In this document: piece after piece, positions 44,497 through 53,224 of the stretch
Layout: every line of letters begins with the position of its first letter
How positions within the stretch are numbered: position 1 is the stretch's first letter
Assembly: GCA_047639555.1 (NCBI GenBank)
Contig: JBLIOE010000007.1
Span: forward strand, 59,512 to 123,511
DNA: 64,000 bases
From: JAJRXC01 sp047639555
GTDB lineage: Bacteria; Actinomycetota; Acidimicrobiia; Acidimicrobiales; Aldehydirespiratoraceae
Direction of reading: 5' to 3'
Made by a program: the position numbers and the translations under genes
Notes under the pieces: generated by a model
Database searches by the model: none
What the model was told of the DNA's origin: nothing
What the model saw: only the letters and a program-made list of their open reading frames with translations

Positions 44497-45405
44497 TCAT
44501 TGTCGCGAGCCACAACCCGCGAGGCGGCTCGCACTCTTGATCGCTGCGGCGAGCGCTTCCAGCGGGGCGATGCCCGGCGCCTCGTGTCGCGATGCGGTCA
44601 CGAGAAGATCGGCGGACTGGAGAAGGCCGTGATACTCCGACCGGCCGACGCGGCCGTGAAAATTCACAGGGTGCGCCAGGCCGAGATCAGCGACCAACCG
44701 TTCAAGAGTTGCTCGCTGAGATCCGGCCCCCGAGATATGTAGTTGGTAGGCCTCATCAAGATGAATCAACGACATGATCGTCTTGTCGACGTGCTTGTAG
44801 TCCTCAAGACGGCCGGCCGCGAGAAGGTGCACGCCGCCGGGGCGAAGAATCGTCGGGAGCGCCGACCGGATCTCCATTGCGTCGACGCCGTTTGGGATCA
44901 CCACGGTAGGGGTGCCGAGATCACCGAGCGCTCCGCGAAGCAGTTCCCGTTCGGCTGGACCAACACAGATCACTCTCGCCGATCGCCGCACTATCCAACG
45001 CCCAAACATCCGGTAGGGCCGATGCGGCACGGCCCGAAAACGACTGTCGCTTGTGCCATGGAAGTGCGGCGTGAAGACGATGGATATTCGGCAGAACGCT
45101 GCGTCGATCGCGGCCGGCGTGTCGTGGTAGCCGTGGACGCGGAATTCATCAGAATCGTCGATCGCTCGTATTACGGCGGCGAGTCGAATGGAGAAGTTCG
45201 CGTCGGTCATCCGAATGCTGCGAGCGAAGCGACGAACGATGACGCCGTCGAGTTGTTCCACACCCACATCGGTGCCGCTGAGTTTGTGAGTCAGGACCTC
45301 GACCTCTTGACCGCCGCCAGCACGGCCAGAGGACAGTCGTTCGACGTGCGTCTCGATCCCGCCGAGTGACGGGGCGTAGCGGTCGGTGACCTGAACAATT
45401 TTCAC
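44497..45405 (-). pseudogene. GT4 glycosyltransferase, C-terminally truncated
   Basis: A 302-residue GT4-type glycosyltransferase. It begins KIVQVTDRYAPSLGGIETHV, and contains VIPNGVD, AAGRLEDYKH and the nucleotide-sugar motif RHEAPGIAPLEALAA. In the family the next residues are a conserved Gly-Thr-Pro-Val-Val strand and 60-80 more residues. Here the frame continues as AIKSASRLAGCGSRQ and stops. The truncation probably weakens or removes activity, although most of the donor site remains. Start at GTG 45405; TTG 45411 is an alternative. Confidence 0.65.
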
Positions 45406-45407
45406 GG

Positions 45408-45743
45408 TCAAACGGCGACCACGAAGTCCGTCGAGACGGCTTCGAGGGCGACCGGCAAACTCATCGGATCGAGGGGGACAGGGATCACGTTGATGAAGGT
45501 GTTCGGCGGGGCCGGGGTGGTGGGGCGAAGGGCCTCACGAGCGATGGCGCGAAGGACCCGCCAGCTGTCCTTCCATGCGTTGAGGTTCGACTCGCAGTGA
45601 ATCCGGTCAGCTTCGAAGGTGGGTGTCTCGGTCGTCGTGGGACCCTGGGTGGGCATACGGATCAGGATCTTTGTCTCGACCTCGAAGCTCGCGACTTCAG
45701 GCTTGAGGGCGGCAGCACCGACAGGTTGCGAGAGCCCTTCGAG
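45408..45743 (-). pseudogene. Unrecognised remnant or small gene
   Basis: An open frame just upstream of the truncated glycosyltransferase; the first ATG is at 45656 but the frame is open back to about 45743. The peptide looks natural (ASFEVETKILIR, SNLNAWKDSWRVLRAIA, FINVIPVPLDP) yet has no clear start with a ribosome-binding site. No family was recognised. It may be the 3' part of a decayed gene. The remaining bases up to 45842 hold nothing I can support. Confidence 0.3.
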
Positions 45744-45842
45744 CTATCGGCGCCGGCGATGAGCACTCCGGACGCACACGGCGCGGTACTCGTCATTGAG
45801 CGCTGCGGCTATGGCACGGCCGCCTGGTTGACCGTCTGAAAC

Positions 45843-46544
45843 TCAAGCCATCCGAAAGCCAACGCCGCGAACTGTCACGATGTGCTTCGTGCCGTTGGCG
45901 TCGACCTTTTTGCGCAGGTTCGCCACGTGCACGTCGATCACGTGATCGTCGGCGTACCAGTCGTCGCCCCACACACGAATGATCAGCGAACGCCGTTCCC
46001 ACACCATTCGCGGGCGCTCGACCAGCGCGTGAAGGAGGTCGAATTCGATCTTGGTTAAAGCGACGGGCACCTCCCCAACGGCGACCTCACGACTAGTCGG
46101 GTCAACGCGTACCTCCCCGTGCAGGATGGCGGGCGTCGCGGTCGCCGACGGAGCGAACGTGCCAGCGCGGGGTCGGCGCATCAGAACTTGGATTCGGGCG
46201 ACTAATTCGCGCGGCGAGAACGGTTTCGTCATGTAATCGTCGGCGCCCGCCGTCAGGCCGAGAAGGCGATCAGCTTCGTCATTGCGGGCGGTCAACATTA
46301 TGATGTACGCGTCGCTGAACAATCGGACCTGGCGGCACACTTCGATGCCGTCGATGTCGGGTAGGCCCAGATCCAAAACGATGACGTCCGGGTGCACCGA
46401 GCGAGCGGCCGAAACTGCTCCGGCGCCATTGGCGACAGCAGTGACGGTGAAGCCCTCTCTTTCGAGAACGGCATCGAGGAGTTGCCGGAACTCGGGCGCG
46501 TCGTCAACAACAAGGATGGAGGCCTGTTGCACAGCGATTGACAT
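45843..46544 (-). CDS. Orphan OmpR-family response regulator
   Basis: A 233-residue response regulator with receiver domain (DDA near 14, phospho-acceptor D58 in VIVLDLGLPD, K107 in YMTKPFS) and a winged-helix DNA-binding domain ending IVTVRGVGFRMA. No sensor kinase lies next to it. Target genes cannot be inferred here. Confidence 0.92.
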   Translation of the reverse strand: MSIAVQQASILVVDDAPEFRQLLDAVLEREGFTVTAVANGAGAVSAARSVHPDVIVLDLGLPDIDGIEVCRQVRLFSDAYIIMLTARNDEADRLLGLTAGADDYMTKPFSPRELVARIQVLMRRPRAGTFAPSATATPAILHGEVRVDPTSREVAVGEVPVALTKIEFDLLHALVERPRMVWERRSLIIRVWGDDWYADDHVIDVHVANLRKKVDANGTKHIVTVRGVGFRMA

Positions 46545-46656
46545 ACAACCTTCATCGGCACCTTCGGCACCGGCTTGAGATGACGTTGGTCCTAACCCCA
46601 GTGGGCCGATCGCCGATCGCAGCCAGACGCGGCTCGCTGGTTCGCCGAAAACGGCA

Positions 46657-46686
46657 AACGCCCCGTCGGTTGCCCGACGAGGCGTT
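46657..46686 (-). terminator. Terminator after the ribosomal superoperon
   Basis: AACGCC-C-CGTCGG pairs with CCGACG-A-GGCGTT around a 4-base loop. On the minus strand it is followed by TGCCGTTTTC. It lies about 100 bases after the rplQ stop. The 46545-46656 interval otherwise shows no gene. Confidence 0.7.
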
Positions 46687-46787
46687 GCTACAACGTTCTG
46701 GTGACGAGACCTGCAGGACGGGTCCGGCGCAAACGCTGCGCGTTGTTCAAGTTCGGCGCCGCCGAACTCGCCCCTGCTGCTTCAGGA

Positions 46788-47141
46788 CTAGACGAATTCG
46801 ATGCGGGCCATCGGGGCGTTGTCGCCCGAACGGGGGCCGAGCTTGATGATGCGCAGGTAGCCGCCCTGTCGCTCCTCGTAACGGGGACCGATCTCGTCAA
46901 ACAGCTTGGAAGCCATTTCACGATCACCCAGGAACTTCACGACCTGGCGATGATTGTGCACGCCACCCTTGCGGGCCTTCGTGATCATCTTCTCGGCGAT
47001 CGGCCGCAGGGCCTTCGCCTTTGCCTCGGTGGTAGTGATGCCTTCCGCTGCGATCAATGACGCAGTGAGGTTGGCAAACATCAGCTTCTGATGCTGGGCG
47101 CTACCGCCGAAGTTCCGGCTCTTGCGAGGTGTTGCTGGCAT
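46788..47141 (-). CDS. rplQ: 50S ribosomal protein L17
   Basis: Large-subunit protein near the tunnel exit, 117 residues, with the short actinomycete-type ending (GDNAPMARIEFV). It starts one base after the rpoA stop; an in-frame extension inside rpoA was rejected. Last gene of the superoperon. Confidence 0.97.
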   Translation of the reverse strand: MPATPRKSRNFGGSAQHQKLMFANLTASLIAAEGITTTEAKAKALRPIAEKMITKARKGGVHNHRQVVKFLGDREMASKLFDEIGPRYEERQGGYLRIIKLGPRSGDNAPMARIEFV

Positions 47142-47142
47142 G

Positions 47143-48081
47143 TCAGTCTCTGTTTCGGAGTGAGAGGCCGCGCTCGTCGAGCTTGACGATGACTTCGTCG
47201 AGGCTCTTCTGGCCAAAGTTCGTGATAGCGAGGAGGTCGTCCTCGCTCTTGAGCAGCAGCTCGCCCACGGTGTTGACCTGGGCACGCTTGAGGCAATTAC
47301 GGGGACGCTCGGAAAGCTCAAGATCCTCGATCGGCAGTTCCATGTCGGGTCCGCCAGTGGCGACCTGCACAGCTTCACCGAGCTCAAGGCCCTGGGGCTC
47401 ATCGCTCATCTCTTCGACCAGTTGCACGAGGGCACGCAAGGTGCCGCCAGCCGACGCGAGAGCGTCACGAGGAGTGATTGAACCGTCAGTTTCGACCTCG
47501 AGAACGAGACGATCGAAGTCGGTCGACTGCTCAACACGGGTGGGCTCGACGACAAACGCGACCCGGCGAACCGGCGAGTAGATCGAGTCAACCGGGATCA
47601 CGCCAATGGTGGTGGAAGTATTGTTCTTGTTGGCCGACACATAACCACGGCCGGTCTGGACCGTGATGTCGACCGCGAGACGACCCTTGGCGTTGAGATT
47701 GGCCAGCACCAGCTCGCCGTTGAGAATCTCAACGTCGGGATGCGGCTGGATATCGCCAGCCGAGACCTCGTTGGGACCACGGGCATCGAGACGGAGTGTC
47801 ACCGGCTCCTCGCTGTGGACCGACAGTACGAGGTCCTTGAGGTTCAAGATGATGTCGGTGACGTCCTCGGCAACACCAGCGATGGTGTCGAACTCGTGGA
47901 GGGCGTCGTCGAAACGAACCTGGGTGACGGCGGCACCAGGAATCGACGACAACAAAGTCCGTCGAATCGAGTTACCAATGGTGTGGCCAAAGCCAGGCTC
48001 GAGCGGGCCGATAGCAAACCGCTGAAGGTTGCCTTCCGGCTCGTCGATTGCTTCGACGGTGGGACGCTGAATAACGAGCAT
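47143..48081 (-). CDS. rpoA: RNA polymerase alpha subunit
   Basis: Assembles the RNA polymerase core and contacts activators and UP elements. 312 residues. The N-terminal domain has LEPGFGHTIGNSIRRTLLSSIPG (in family position) and the C-terminal domain has ELSERPRNCLKRAQVNTV, which includes the DNA-binding 265 determinant. Confidence 0.98.
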   Translation of the reverse strand: MLVIQRPTVEAIDEPEGNLQRFAIGPLEPGFGHTIGNSIRRTLLSSIPGAAVTQVRFDDALHEFDTIAGVAEDVTDIILNLKDLVLSVHSEEPVTLRLDARGPNEVSAGDIQPHPDVEILNGELVLANLNAKGRLAVDITVQTGRGYVSANKNNTSTTIGVIPVDSIYSPVRRVAFVVEPTRVEQSTDFDRLVLEVETDGSITPRDALASAGGTLRALVQLVEEMSDEPQGLELGEAVQVATGGPDMELPIEDLELSERPRNCLKRAQVNTVGELLLKSEDDLLAITNFGQKSLDEVIVKLDERGLSLRNRD

Positions 48082-48093
48082 CAGAAACCTCGG

Positions 48094-48708
48094 CTACTTG
48101 GAGTACAGCTCAACGATGAGCTGTTCGCGGACGGGGATATCGATCTGCTCCCGGATTGGGAGCTCACGAACGGTTACCTGGAAGTCTTCGCCGGTCTCGA
48201 TCCACGCCGGAGCGGTGCGATCAAGAACGTCGGAGTTCCATTGGATAACCGTGAATTCGCGGGCCTTGGTGCGCAATTCGATTACGTCACCCTTCCGCAC
48301 GCGGTAGCTCGGGATGGTGACCCGGCGACCGTTGACATTGACGTGACCATGGTTGACGAACTGGCGCGACTGGGGGCGGGTAGCGCCCCAACCGGCACGG
48401 TACACAACGTTGTCGAGACGAAGCTCGAGGTAGCGCAGCATGTTGTCGCCGGTAACACCTTGGCGCCGGCTGGCCTCCGCAAAGAGGTTGCGGAACTGAC
48501 GCTCGGTGAGGCCGTAGCTGAAACGGGCCTTCTGCTTCTCTTGGAGCTGCAGGAGGTACTCCGACACGGAACCACGACGACGCGAACGGCCGTGATCGCC
48601 GGGCGGGTAGGGACGCTTGTCGAGAGCGACTGTTTCGCCCTTCGTTCCCCAAATGTTGGTGCCGAGGCGACGCGAGACGCGGGCCCGGGGGCCGGTGTAG
48701 CGAGACAT
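48094..48708 (-). CDS. rpsD: 30S ribosomal protein S4
   Basis: Primary 16S rRNA binder, 204 residues. It lacks the four N-terminal zinc cysteines of some S4 proteins (zinc-free form). The S4 RNA-binding domain contains RLDNVVYRAGWG and RQFVNHGHVNVNG. One base after rpsK. Confidence 0.98.
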   Translation of the reverse strand: MSRYTGPRARVSRRLGTNIWGTKGETVALDKRPYPPGDHGRSRRRGSVSEYLLQLQEKQKARFSYGLTERQFRNLFAEASRRQGVTGDNMLRYLELRLDNVVYRAGWGATRPQSRQFVNHGHVNVNGRRVTIPSYRVRKGDVIELRTKAREFTVIQWNSDVLDRTAPAWIETGEDFQVTVRELPIREQIDIPVREQLIVELYSK

Positions 48709-48709
48709 T

Positions 48710-49108
48710 TCAGACCCTCCGCCGCTTGACGAGGCGACAACCGTTGTGCGGAATCGGAGTGACGTCCTTGATGCCCGTCACTTCGATGCCGGCGTTCTGA
48801 ATCGAACGAATGGCGGTCTCACGGCCAGAGCCGGGACCCTTTACCTGCACGTCGACCTTGCGGACGCCGTGTTCCATCGCCCGACGGGCAGCCTGTTCGG
48901 CTGCCATCTGAGCGGCGAAGGGGGTGGACTTACGTGAACCCTTGAAGCCAACGTTGCCCGCCGATGACCAAGCGATAATGTCGCCTTGTTGGTCACTGAT
49001 CGCAATGATCGTGTTGTTGAACGAGCTCTTAATGTGGGCGATTCCGTGCGTGACGTTCTTGCGTTCACGCTTACGCGGTCGACGACCGCCGGCAGCTGCT
49101 GTTGCCAT
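48710..49108 (-). CDS. rpsK: 30S ribosomal protein S11
   Basis: Platform protein of the small subunit, 132 residues. GIAHIKSSFNNTIIAISDQQG and PHNGCRLVKRRRV are characteristic. Its ATG overlaps the rpsM stop (TAATG). Confidence 0.98.
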   Translation of the reverse strand: MATAAAGGRRPRKRERKNVTHGIAHIKSSFNNTIIAISDQQGDIIAWSSAGNVGFKGSRKSTPFAAQMAAEQAARRAMEHGVRKVDVQVKGPGSGRETAIRSIQNAGIEVTGIKDVTPIPHNGCRLVKRRRV

Positions 49109-49485
49109 TACTTGGTGACCTTCTTCTTACCGGCAACGGTCTTCTTGGGACCCTTGCGCGTGCGGGCGTTGGTGTGAGTGCGCTGACCACGGACGGGCAG
49201 GCCACGACGGTGGCGAATACCCTGGTAGCAGCCGATCTCCATCTTGCGCTTGATGTCTTGCGACACCTCGCGGCGCAGATCGCCCTCGACCTGAAGGTCG
49301 GAGTCGATGTAGCCGCGGATCTTCGCGATCTCGTCGTCGGTGAGATCTCGAACACGAGTGGTGTTGTCGATCGCGGCGGCCTCACACACATGAAGTGCGG
49401 TGGTGCGGCCGATGCCGTAGATGTATGTAAGCGAGATCCCAACCTGCTTTTCACGTGGGATATCAACGCCGCTAATGCGTGCCAT
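49108..49485 (-). CDS. rpsM: 30S ribosomal protein S13
   Basis: Head protein contacting P-site tRNA and the large subunit, 125 residues. It begins ARISGVDIPREKQVGISL and has the loop RHRRGLPVRGQRTHTNAR. ATG 49485 lies just after the rpmJ stop; an upstream in-frame extension overlaps rpmJ and was dropped. Confidence 0.98.
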   Translation of the reverse strand: MARISGVDIPREKQVGISLTYIYGIGRTTALHVCEAAAIDNTTRVRDLTDDEIAKIRGYIDSDLQVEGDLRREVSQDIKRKMEIGCYQGIRHRRGLPVRGQRTHTNARTRKGPKKTVAGKKKVTK

Positions 49486-49486
49486 T

Positions 49487-49600
49487 TCAGCCTTGCCTCT
49501 GCTTGTGACGCGGGTTTTCGCAGATGACCATGACACGGCCGTGGCGACGAATCACCTTGCACTTGTCACAGATCTTCTTAACGCTTGGTCGAACTTTCAT
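49487..49600 (-). CDS. rpmJ: 50S ribosomal protein L36
   Basis: A 37-residue protein that standard length filters miss. It begins MKVRPSVKKICDKCKVI and keeps the zinc site (C-x2-C, then C and H in VICENPRH). This is the zinc-binding C+ form. Between infA and rpsM, as in most bacteria. Confidence 0.97.
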   Translation of the reverse strand: MKVRPSVKKICDKCKVIRRHGRVMVICENPRHKQRQG

Positions 49601-49608
49601 TTCACTCC

Positions 49609-49664
49609 CGGCCGCATCCTGCGGCCGCTGTGTGCTCCAGCCAGGCCGGAGACTTCTGCTCCGG
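49609..49664 (-). other. Two hairpins between infA and rpmJ
   Basis: CGGCCGCA pairs with TGCGGCCG around three bases (49609-49627), and CCGGAG pairs with CTCCGG around seven (49646-49664). No T-run follows. They may moderate readthrough or protect the mRNA between the two small genes. Confidence 0.45.
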
Positions 49665-49675
49665 ACACCGGAGGC

Positions 49676-49900
49676 TTACTTGTAGCGATAGGTGATACGG
49701 CCGCGCTGCAGGTCGTATGGGGTGAGCTCCACCTGGACACGATCGCCAGGGAGGATGCGGATGTAATGCATGCGCATCTTGCCGCTGATGTGCGCGAGGA
49801 CCTCCGGCCCGTTCTCCAACTCCACACGAAACATGGCATTGGGGAGCGATTCGGTGACGGTGCCCTCGAGGACAATCGCGTCTTCCTTGGCCTTCGCGAT
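49676..49900 (-). CDS. infA: Translation initiation factor IF-1, apparent ATC start
   Basis: A complete 74-residue IF-1: AKAKEDAIVLEGTVTESL, then FRVELENG, LAHISGKMRMHYIRILPGD and the ending RGRITYRYK. No ATG, GTG or TTG lies at or upstream of the expected N-terminus in this frame. The expected initiator position is ATC (49898-49900), preceded by a perfect AGGAGG seven bases away. Homologues begin Met-Ala-Lys at exactly this point. The gene is missed by tools that need a canonical start. It begins the distal part of the superoperon, about 120 bases after adk. Confidence 0.92.
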   Translation of the reverse strand: MAKAKEDAIVLEGTVTESLPNAMFRVELENGPEVLAHISGKMRMHYIRILPGDRVQVELTPYDLQRGRITYRYK

Positions 49901-50020
49901 GGTGAAACCTCCTGAAGACGTGGGAGCCGGATGCTCACACGCGGAATGACCTGGGGGACCCAGGCCAATGGACTACGCTATCGGGCGCGTCGAGGGCGTC
50001 CAACCCCGACTCAAGACTGG

Positions 50021-50587
50021 TCAGTCGCCGTTGATTGCCGAAGCAAGTCGAGCGAACACATCATCTTCAGAACCAACACCATCAACAGTTGCCAGCAGAT
50101 CACGGGCAGCGAACCAATCGAGCAGTGGAGCCGTCTGTTCCTGATAGAGGGACAAACGGCGCTCAATGGCGTCAGGGGTGTCATCTTCTCGCTGGCGAGC
50201 CAGCATTCGTTCGGTCACAATCTCGGTAGCAACATCGAGATTGATCGCAAGATCGATCTTTTGACCAAGGTCGGAAAGGATGCGCTCTAGGGCATCGGCC
50301 TGGTCGGAAGTGCGTGGGAAACCGTCGAGCAAAACACCGTTTTGCATAATGTCGTCTTCAGCAAGACGCTCTCCAACGATGCCGTTCATGACCTCGTCGC
50401 CAACGAGGCCGCCGTCTGCCATGATTTCTTCGGCTTGGCGACCGAGTTCCGTGTCAGCCAAAACGGCCGCCCGGAGCATGTCGCCGGTCGAAATGTGGAC
50501 ACAGCCAAAGGAGCTGGCGATTCGGAGGGACTGGGTGCCCTTCCCGGAGCCTTGACGCCCGAGAATGACCATTCGCAACGCGCTCAT
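50021..50587 (-). CDS. adk: Adenylate kinase
   Basis: Interconverts ATP + AMP with 2 ADP. 188 residues, the short-lid form usual in actinomycetes. The P-loop is GRQGSGKGT, which has Arg-Gln where most have Pro-Pro. HISTGDMLR and DGFPRTSDQ complete the AMP site. It follows secY directly. Confidence 0.96.
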   Translation of the reverse strand: MSALRMVILGRQGSGKGTQSLRIASSFGCVHISTGDMLRAAVLADTELGRQAEEIMADGGLVGDEVMNGIVGERLAEDDIMQNGVLLDGFPRTSDQADALERILSDLGQKIDLAINLDVATEIVTERMLARQREDDTPDAIERRLSLYQEQTAPLLDWFAARDLLATVDGVGSEDDVFARLASAINGD

Positions 50588-51913
50588 CTACTTCAGGAAT
50601 CCCTCGTAGTTGCGCATCATCAGCTGGCTGTCGATTTGTTTCATCGTTTCAAGCGCAACGCCCGAGGCAATAAGCAACGAAATGCCACCGAAGGCAAAGC
50701 CGCCGGCGCCGCCACCTTGGCCAGCGCCGCCGTCGGTCTCGAGCGTGATCTGGATGAGAATCGATGGCACGAGGGCCACCGAGGCAATGAAGAGCGCCCC
50801 GGGGAAGGTGATACGAGACAGGATGCGCTGCAGATAACGCTCGGTCTGCGGACCCGGACGAATACCGGGAATAAAGCCGCCCTGTTTACGAATGGTGTCG
50901 GCCTGCTTGGCCGGATCGAAACTGATGGCGGTGTAGAAGTAGGCGAACCCGACAATCAACAGACCGAAGAAGATGTAATACGTGACTGCGGCCGTGTTGG
51001 CGAGGTTGTTGTCGACCCAGCTCTGGACACTGCCACCAATCCCCTCAGAGGGGAGCGCAGCCGCCAGCAGGTTTGGCAAGTAGAGCACCGAGCTCGCGAA
51101 GATGATCGGGATCACACCCGACTGGTTGACCTTGAGCGGGATGTAGGTGGATTGACCGCCATACATGCGTCGCCCGACGACACGCTTGGCGAACTGCACC
51201 GGGATGCGGCGCTGGCCTTGCTCGATGAAGACAATCGCGACGAGAAGCCCAATCGCCACGGTGATCAGAATGAGGAGAGGCACGAGGCCATTCTCCGCGT
51301 GAACGAGGGACCCTTGCGCAGGCAGCGACGAAACGACGCTCGCCATGATCAACAGCGACATACCGTTGCCGATGCCGCGTTGGGTGATGAGCTCGCCGAT
51401 CCACATCAGCAACGCCGTACCACTGGTGAGGGTGAGGACCACCACGAAGACAGTCCAAGCGTTGAACTTTGGCAAGAGATCGACGTTGCCGACCAGTCCG
51501 CCTTGATGGAAGAGGAAGGCGAATGAGGTGGACTGCACGATCGCAATGGAGACCGTCATATAACGAGTCCACTGTGTGATCTTGCGCTGACCAACGGCGC
51601 CTTGCTGCTGCCACTGCTCAATCTTGGGAATCACGACCCCAAGGATCTGCATGATGATCGACGACGTGATGTAGGGCATGATACCCAGCGCGAAGATCGC
51701 GAACTGGGTGAGCGCGCCGCCCGAGAAGAGCTGGATGTAGCCGAGAAGACCGGACTGATTCGCCTGGTCGCGCAGCCCTTGGACCGCCTCGATGTCGACG
51801 CCCGGCGCGGGAATAAACGACCCCAGCCGGTACAGGCCGATCATGGCCAACGTGAACAGAATCTTGTTCCGAAGGTCGTTGACCCGGAAAATGTTCAGAA
51901 CCCGCGACAGCAC
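50588..51913 (-). CDS. secY: Preprotein translocase subunit SecY
   Basis: The channel of the general secretion pathway, 441 residues with ten helices. The N-terminus is LSRVLNIFRVNDLRNKILFT. IERYLQRILSRIT lies in the fifth-sixth cytoplasmic loop region as TERYLQRILSRIT, used for ribosome/SecA contact. GTG 51913 follows GGGAGG; the upstream extension was rejected. Confidence 0.97.
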   Translation of the reverse strand: MLSRVLNIFRVNDLRNKILFTLAMIGLYRLGSFIPAPGVDIEAVQGLRDQANQSGLLGYIQLFSGGALTQFAIFALGIMPYITSSIIMQILGVVIPKIEQWQQQGAVGQRKITQWTRYMTVSIAIVQSTSFAFLFHQGGLVGNVDLLPKFNAWTVFVVVLTLTSGTALLMWIGELITQRGIGNGMSLLIMASVVSSLPAQGSLVHAENGLVPLLILITVAIGLLVAIVFIEQGQRRIPVQFAKRVVGRRMYGGQSTYIPLKVNQSGVIPIIFASSVLYLPNLLAAALPSEGIGGSVQSWVDNNLANTAAVTYYIFFGLLIVGFAYFYTAISFDPAKQADTIRKQGGFIPGIRPGPQTERYLQRILSRITFPGALFIASVALVPSILIQITLETDGGAGQGGGAGGFAFGGISLLIASGVALETMKQIDSQLMMRNYEGFLK

Positions 51914-51939
51914 GGCTCTCTCCCTCCCCGTTCGGGAAA

Positions 51940-52431
51940 TCAGCGATTGGTGTGTTGGCTGAAACTGCCGTGTGGCGGACGAACGTCCCACGGAAGATCC
52001 AAGGTCTCGACACTACCCCCAGCAGCGGTGATAGCTGCTTCGGCAGACTTCGAGAAGCCGTGGGCCTTGATGTTGATGGCCTTGGTCAGTTCACCGCGAC
52101 CCAGAACTTTCAGCAGCGCACCCTTGGAGATCAAGCCGCGCTCAAGGAGAATCTCGGGGGAGACCTCGGTGAGACCGGTTTCTTCGAGGGTGTCGAGGTT
52201 GATGGCCTGGTATTCGACCCGGAACGGGTTGGTGAAACCACGGAGCTTAGGAATCCGCTGGAGGAGTGGCATTTGGCCACCCTCAAAGCCGATCCGCACA
52301 GTGCTACGGGCGCGTTGACCCTTGGTACCGCGACCGGCTGTCTTGCCGCCCTTGCCACCAATACCGCGAGCCTTACGCTTGCCCGGCTTGTTCGAGCCCT
52401 TTGCGGGCTGGAGATCGTGCAGCTTGATCAT
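51940..52431 (-). CDS. rplO: 50S ribosomal protein L15
   Basis: Late-assembly large-subunit protein, 163 residues, with the Gly/Lys-rich N-terminal extension (GIGGKGGKTAGRGTKGQ). It ends with an extra tail after DLPWDVRPPHG compared with shorter homologues. Overlaps the rpmD stop by four bases. Confidence 0.97.
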   Translation of the reverse strand: MIKLHDLQPAKGSNKPGKRKARGIGGKGGKTAGRGTKGQRARSTVRIGFEGGQMPLLQRIPKLRGFTNPFRVEYQAINLDTLEETGLTEVSPEILLERGLISKGALLKVLGRGELTKAINIKAHGFSKSAEAAITAAGGSVETLDLPWDVRPPHGSFSQHTNR

Positions 52432-52628
52432 GAGTCGTCCTCTTCGCCTGTCAGCTCTTCAACTCGAACCAAGTGCGGAACGCGGGCAATCATGCCACGA
52501 GCTTCCGCCCGGTCTTCCAAAATATTGCTCTTCCCGATACCGCGTAGCCCGAGGGCGCGCAGGCAGCCACGCTGCTTCGGCTTGGTGCCGATCGCAGAGC
52601 GAATCTGGGTGACTTTGATCTGAGCCAT
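52428..52628 (-). CDS. rpmD: 50S ribosomal protein L30
   Basis: A 66-residue L30 (IKVTQIRSAIGTKPKQRGCLRALGLRGIG). The usual family is about 60 residues; the acidic tail TGEEDDS is slightly longer. Its first base is shared with the rpsE stop. Confidence 0.97.
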   Translation of the reverse strand: MAQIKVTQIRSAIGTKPKQRGCLRALGLRGIGKSNILEDRAEARGMIARVPHLVRVEELTGEEDDS

Positions 52629-53224
52629 CAGGAAGCCTCAGTGGCCGTCGGGGCAGCTGGACCGCGCTCGCTCTCCTGGTAGGCAGCCCAAAGGCCGGCC
52701 GGCAGGAATTCCTCGGGATCGAGGCCGCGGAGACGAGCGATTTCGTCAGGACGACGCAGACCCATGAGACCGTTGATGGTCGCACGAGCAACGTTGATGT
52801 GGTTGGCCGAACCCAGCGACTTGCAAAGCACGTCGTGGATGCCAGCTTCTTCGAGGATGGCGCGTGCCGCGCCACCAGCGATCACTCCGGTACCAGGAGC
52901 GGCAGGCTTGAGCATGACGCGACCTGCACCCATCTCGCCGATGGTTTCGTGCACGATGGTCGAACCGGCCATCGCAACCGAGAACAGGTTGCGACGAGCC
53001 TCTTCGGTGCCCTTCTGAATTGCCAAAGGCACTTCCTTCGCCTTGCCATAACCCAGGCCGACCTTGCCGGCGCCGTCGCCGATGACCACGAGGGCGGTGA
53101 AGCTGAAGCGACGACCACCCTTCACGACCTTGGCGACACGGTTGATGTTGATGACCCGCGACTCGCGTAGGCCTTCACCACCATCTCGGGGATTCGGCTC
53201 ACGTTCTCTACGTTCGTATGCCAT
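52628..53224 (-). CDS. rpsE: 30S ribosomal protein S5
   Basis: Decoding-fidelity protein of the small subunit, 198 residues. KVVKGGRRFSFTALVVIGDG and GYGKAKEVPLAI are typical. The C-terminus has about 20 extra residues (ESERGPAAPTATEAS). Confidence 0.98.
   Translation of the reverse strand: MAYERREREPNPRDGGEGLRESRVININRVAKVVKGGRRFSFTALVVIGDGAGKVGLGYGKAKEVPLAIQKGTEEARRNLFSVAMAGSTIVHETIGEMGAGRVMLKPAAPGTGVIAGGAARAILEEAGIHDVLCKSLGSANHINVARATINGLMGLRRPDEIARLRGLDPEEFLPAGLWAAYQESERGPAAPTATEAS

Noticed and set aside
45597..45839. Plus-strand frame ending before the orphan regulator
   Set aside because: No recognisable protein, and it overlaps the minus-strand remnant. Only the last 26 codons look protein-like, not enough to call.
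50021..50587. Adenylate kinase seemed short
   Set aside because: At 188 residues it is the usual short-lid form in actinomycetes, so not a truncation.
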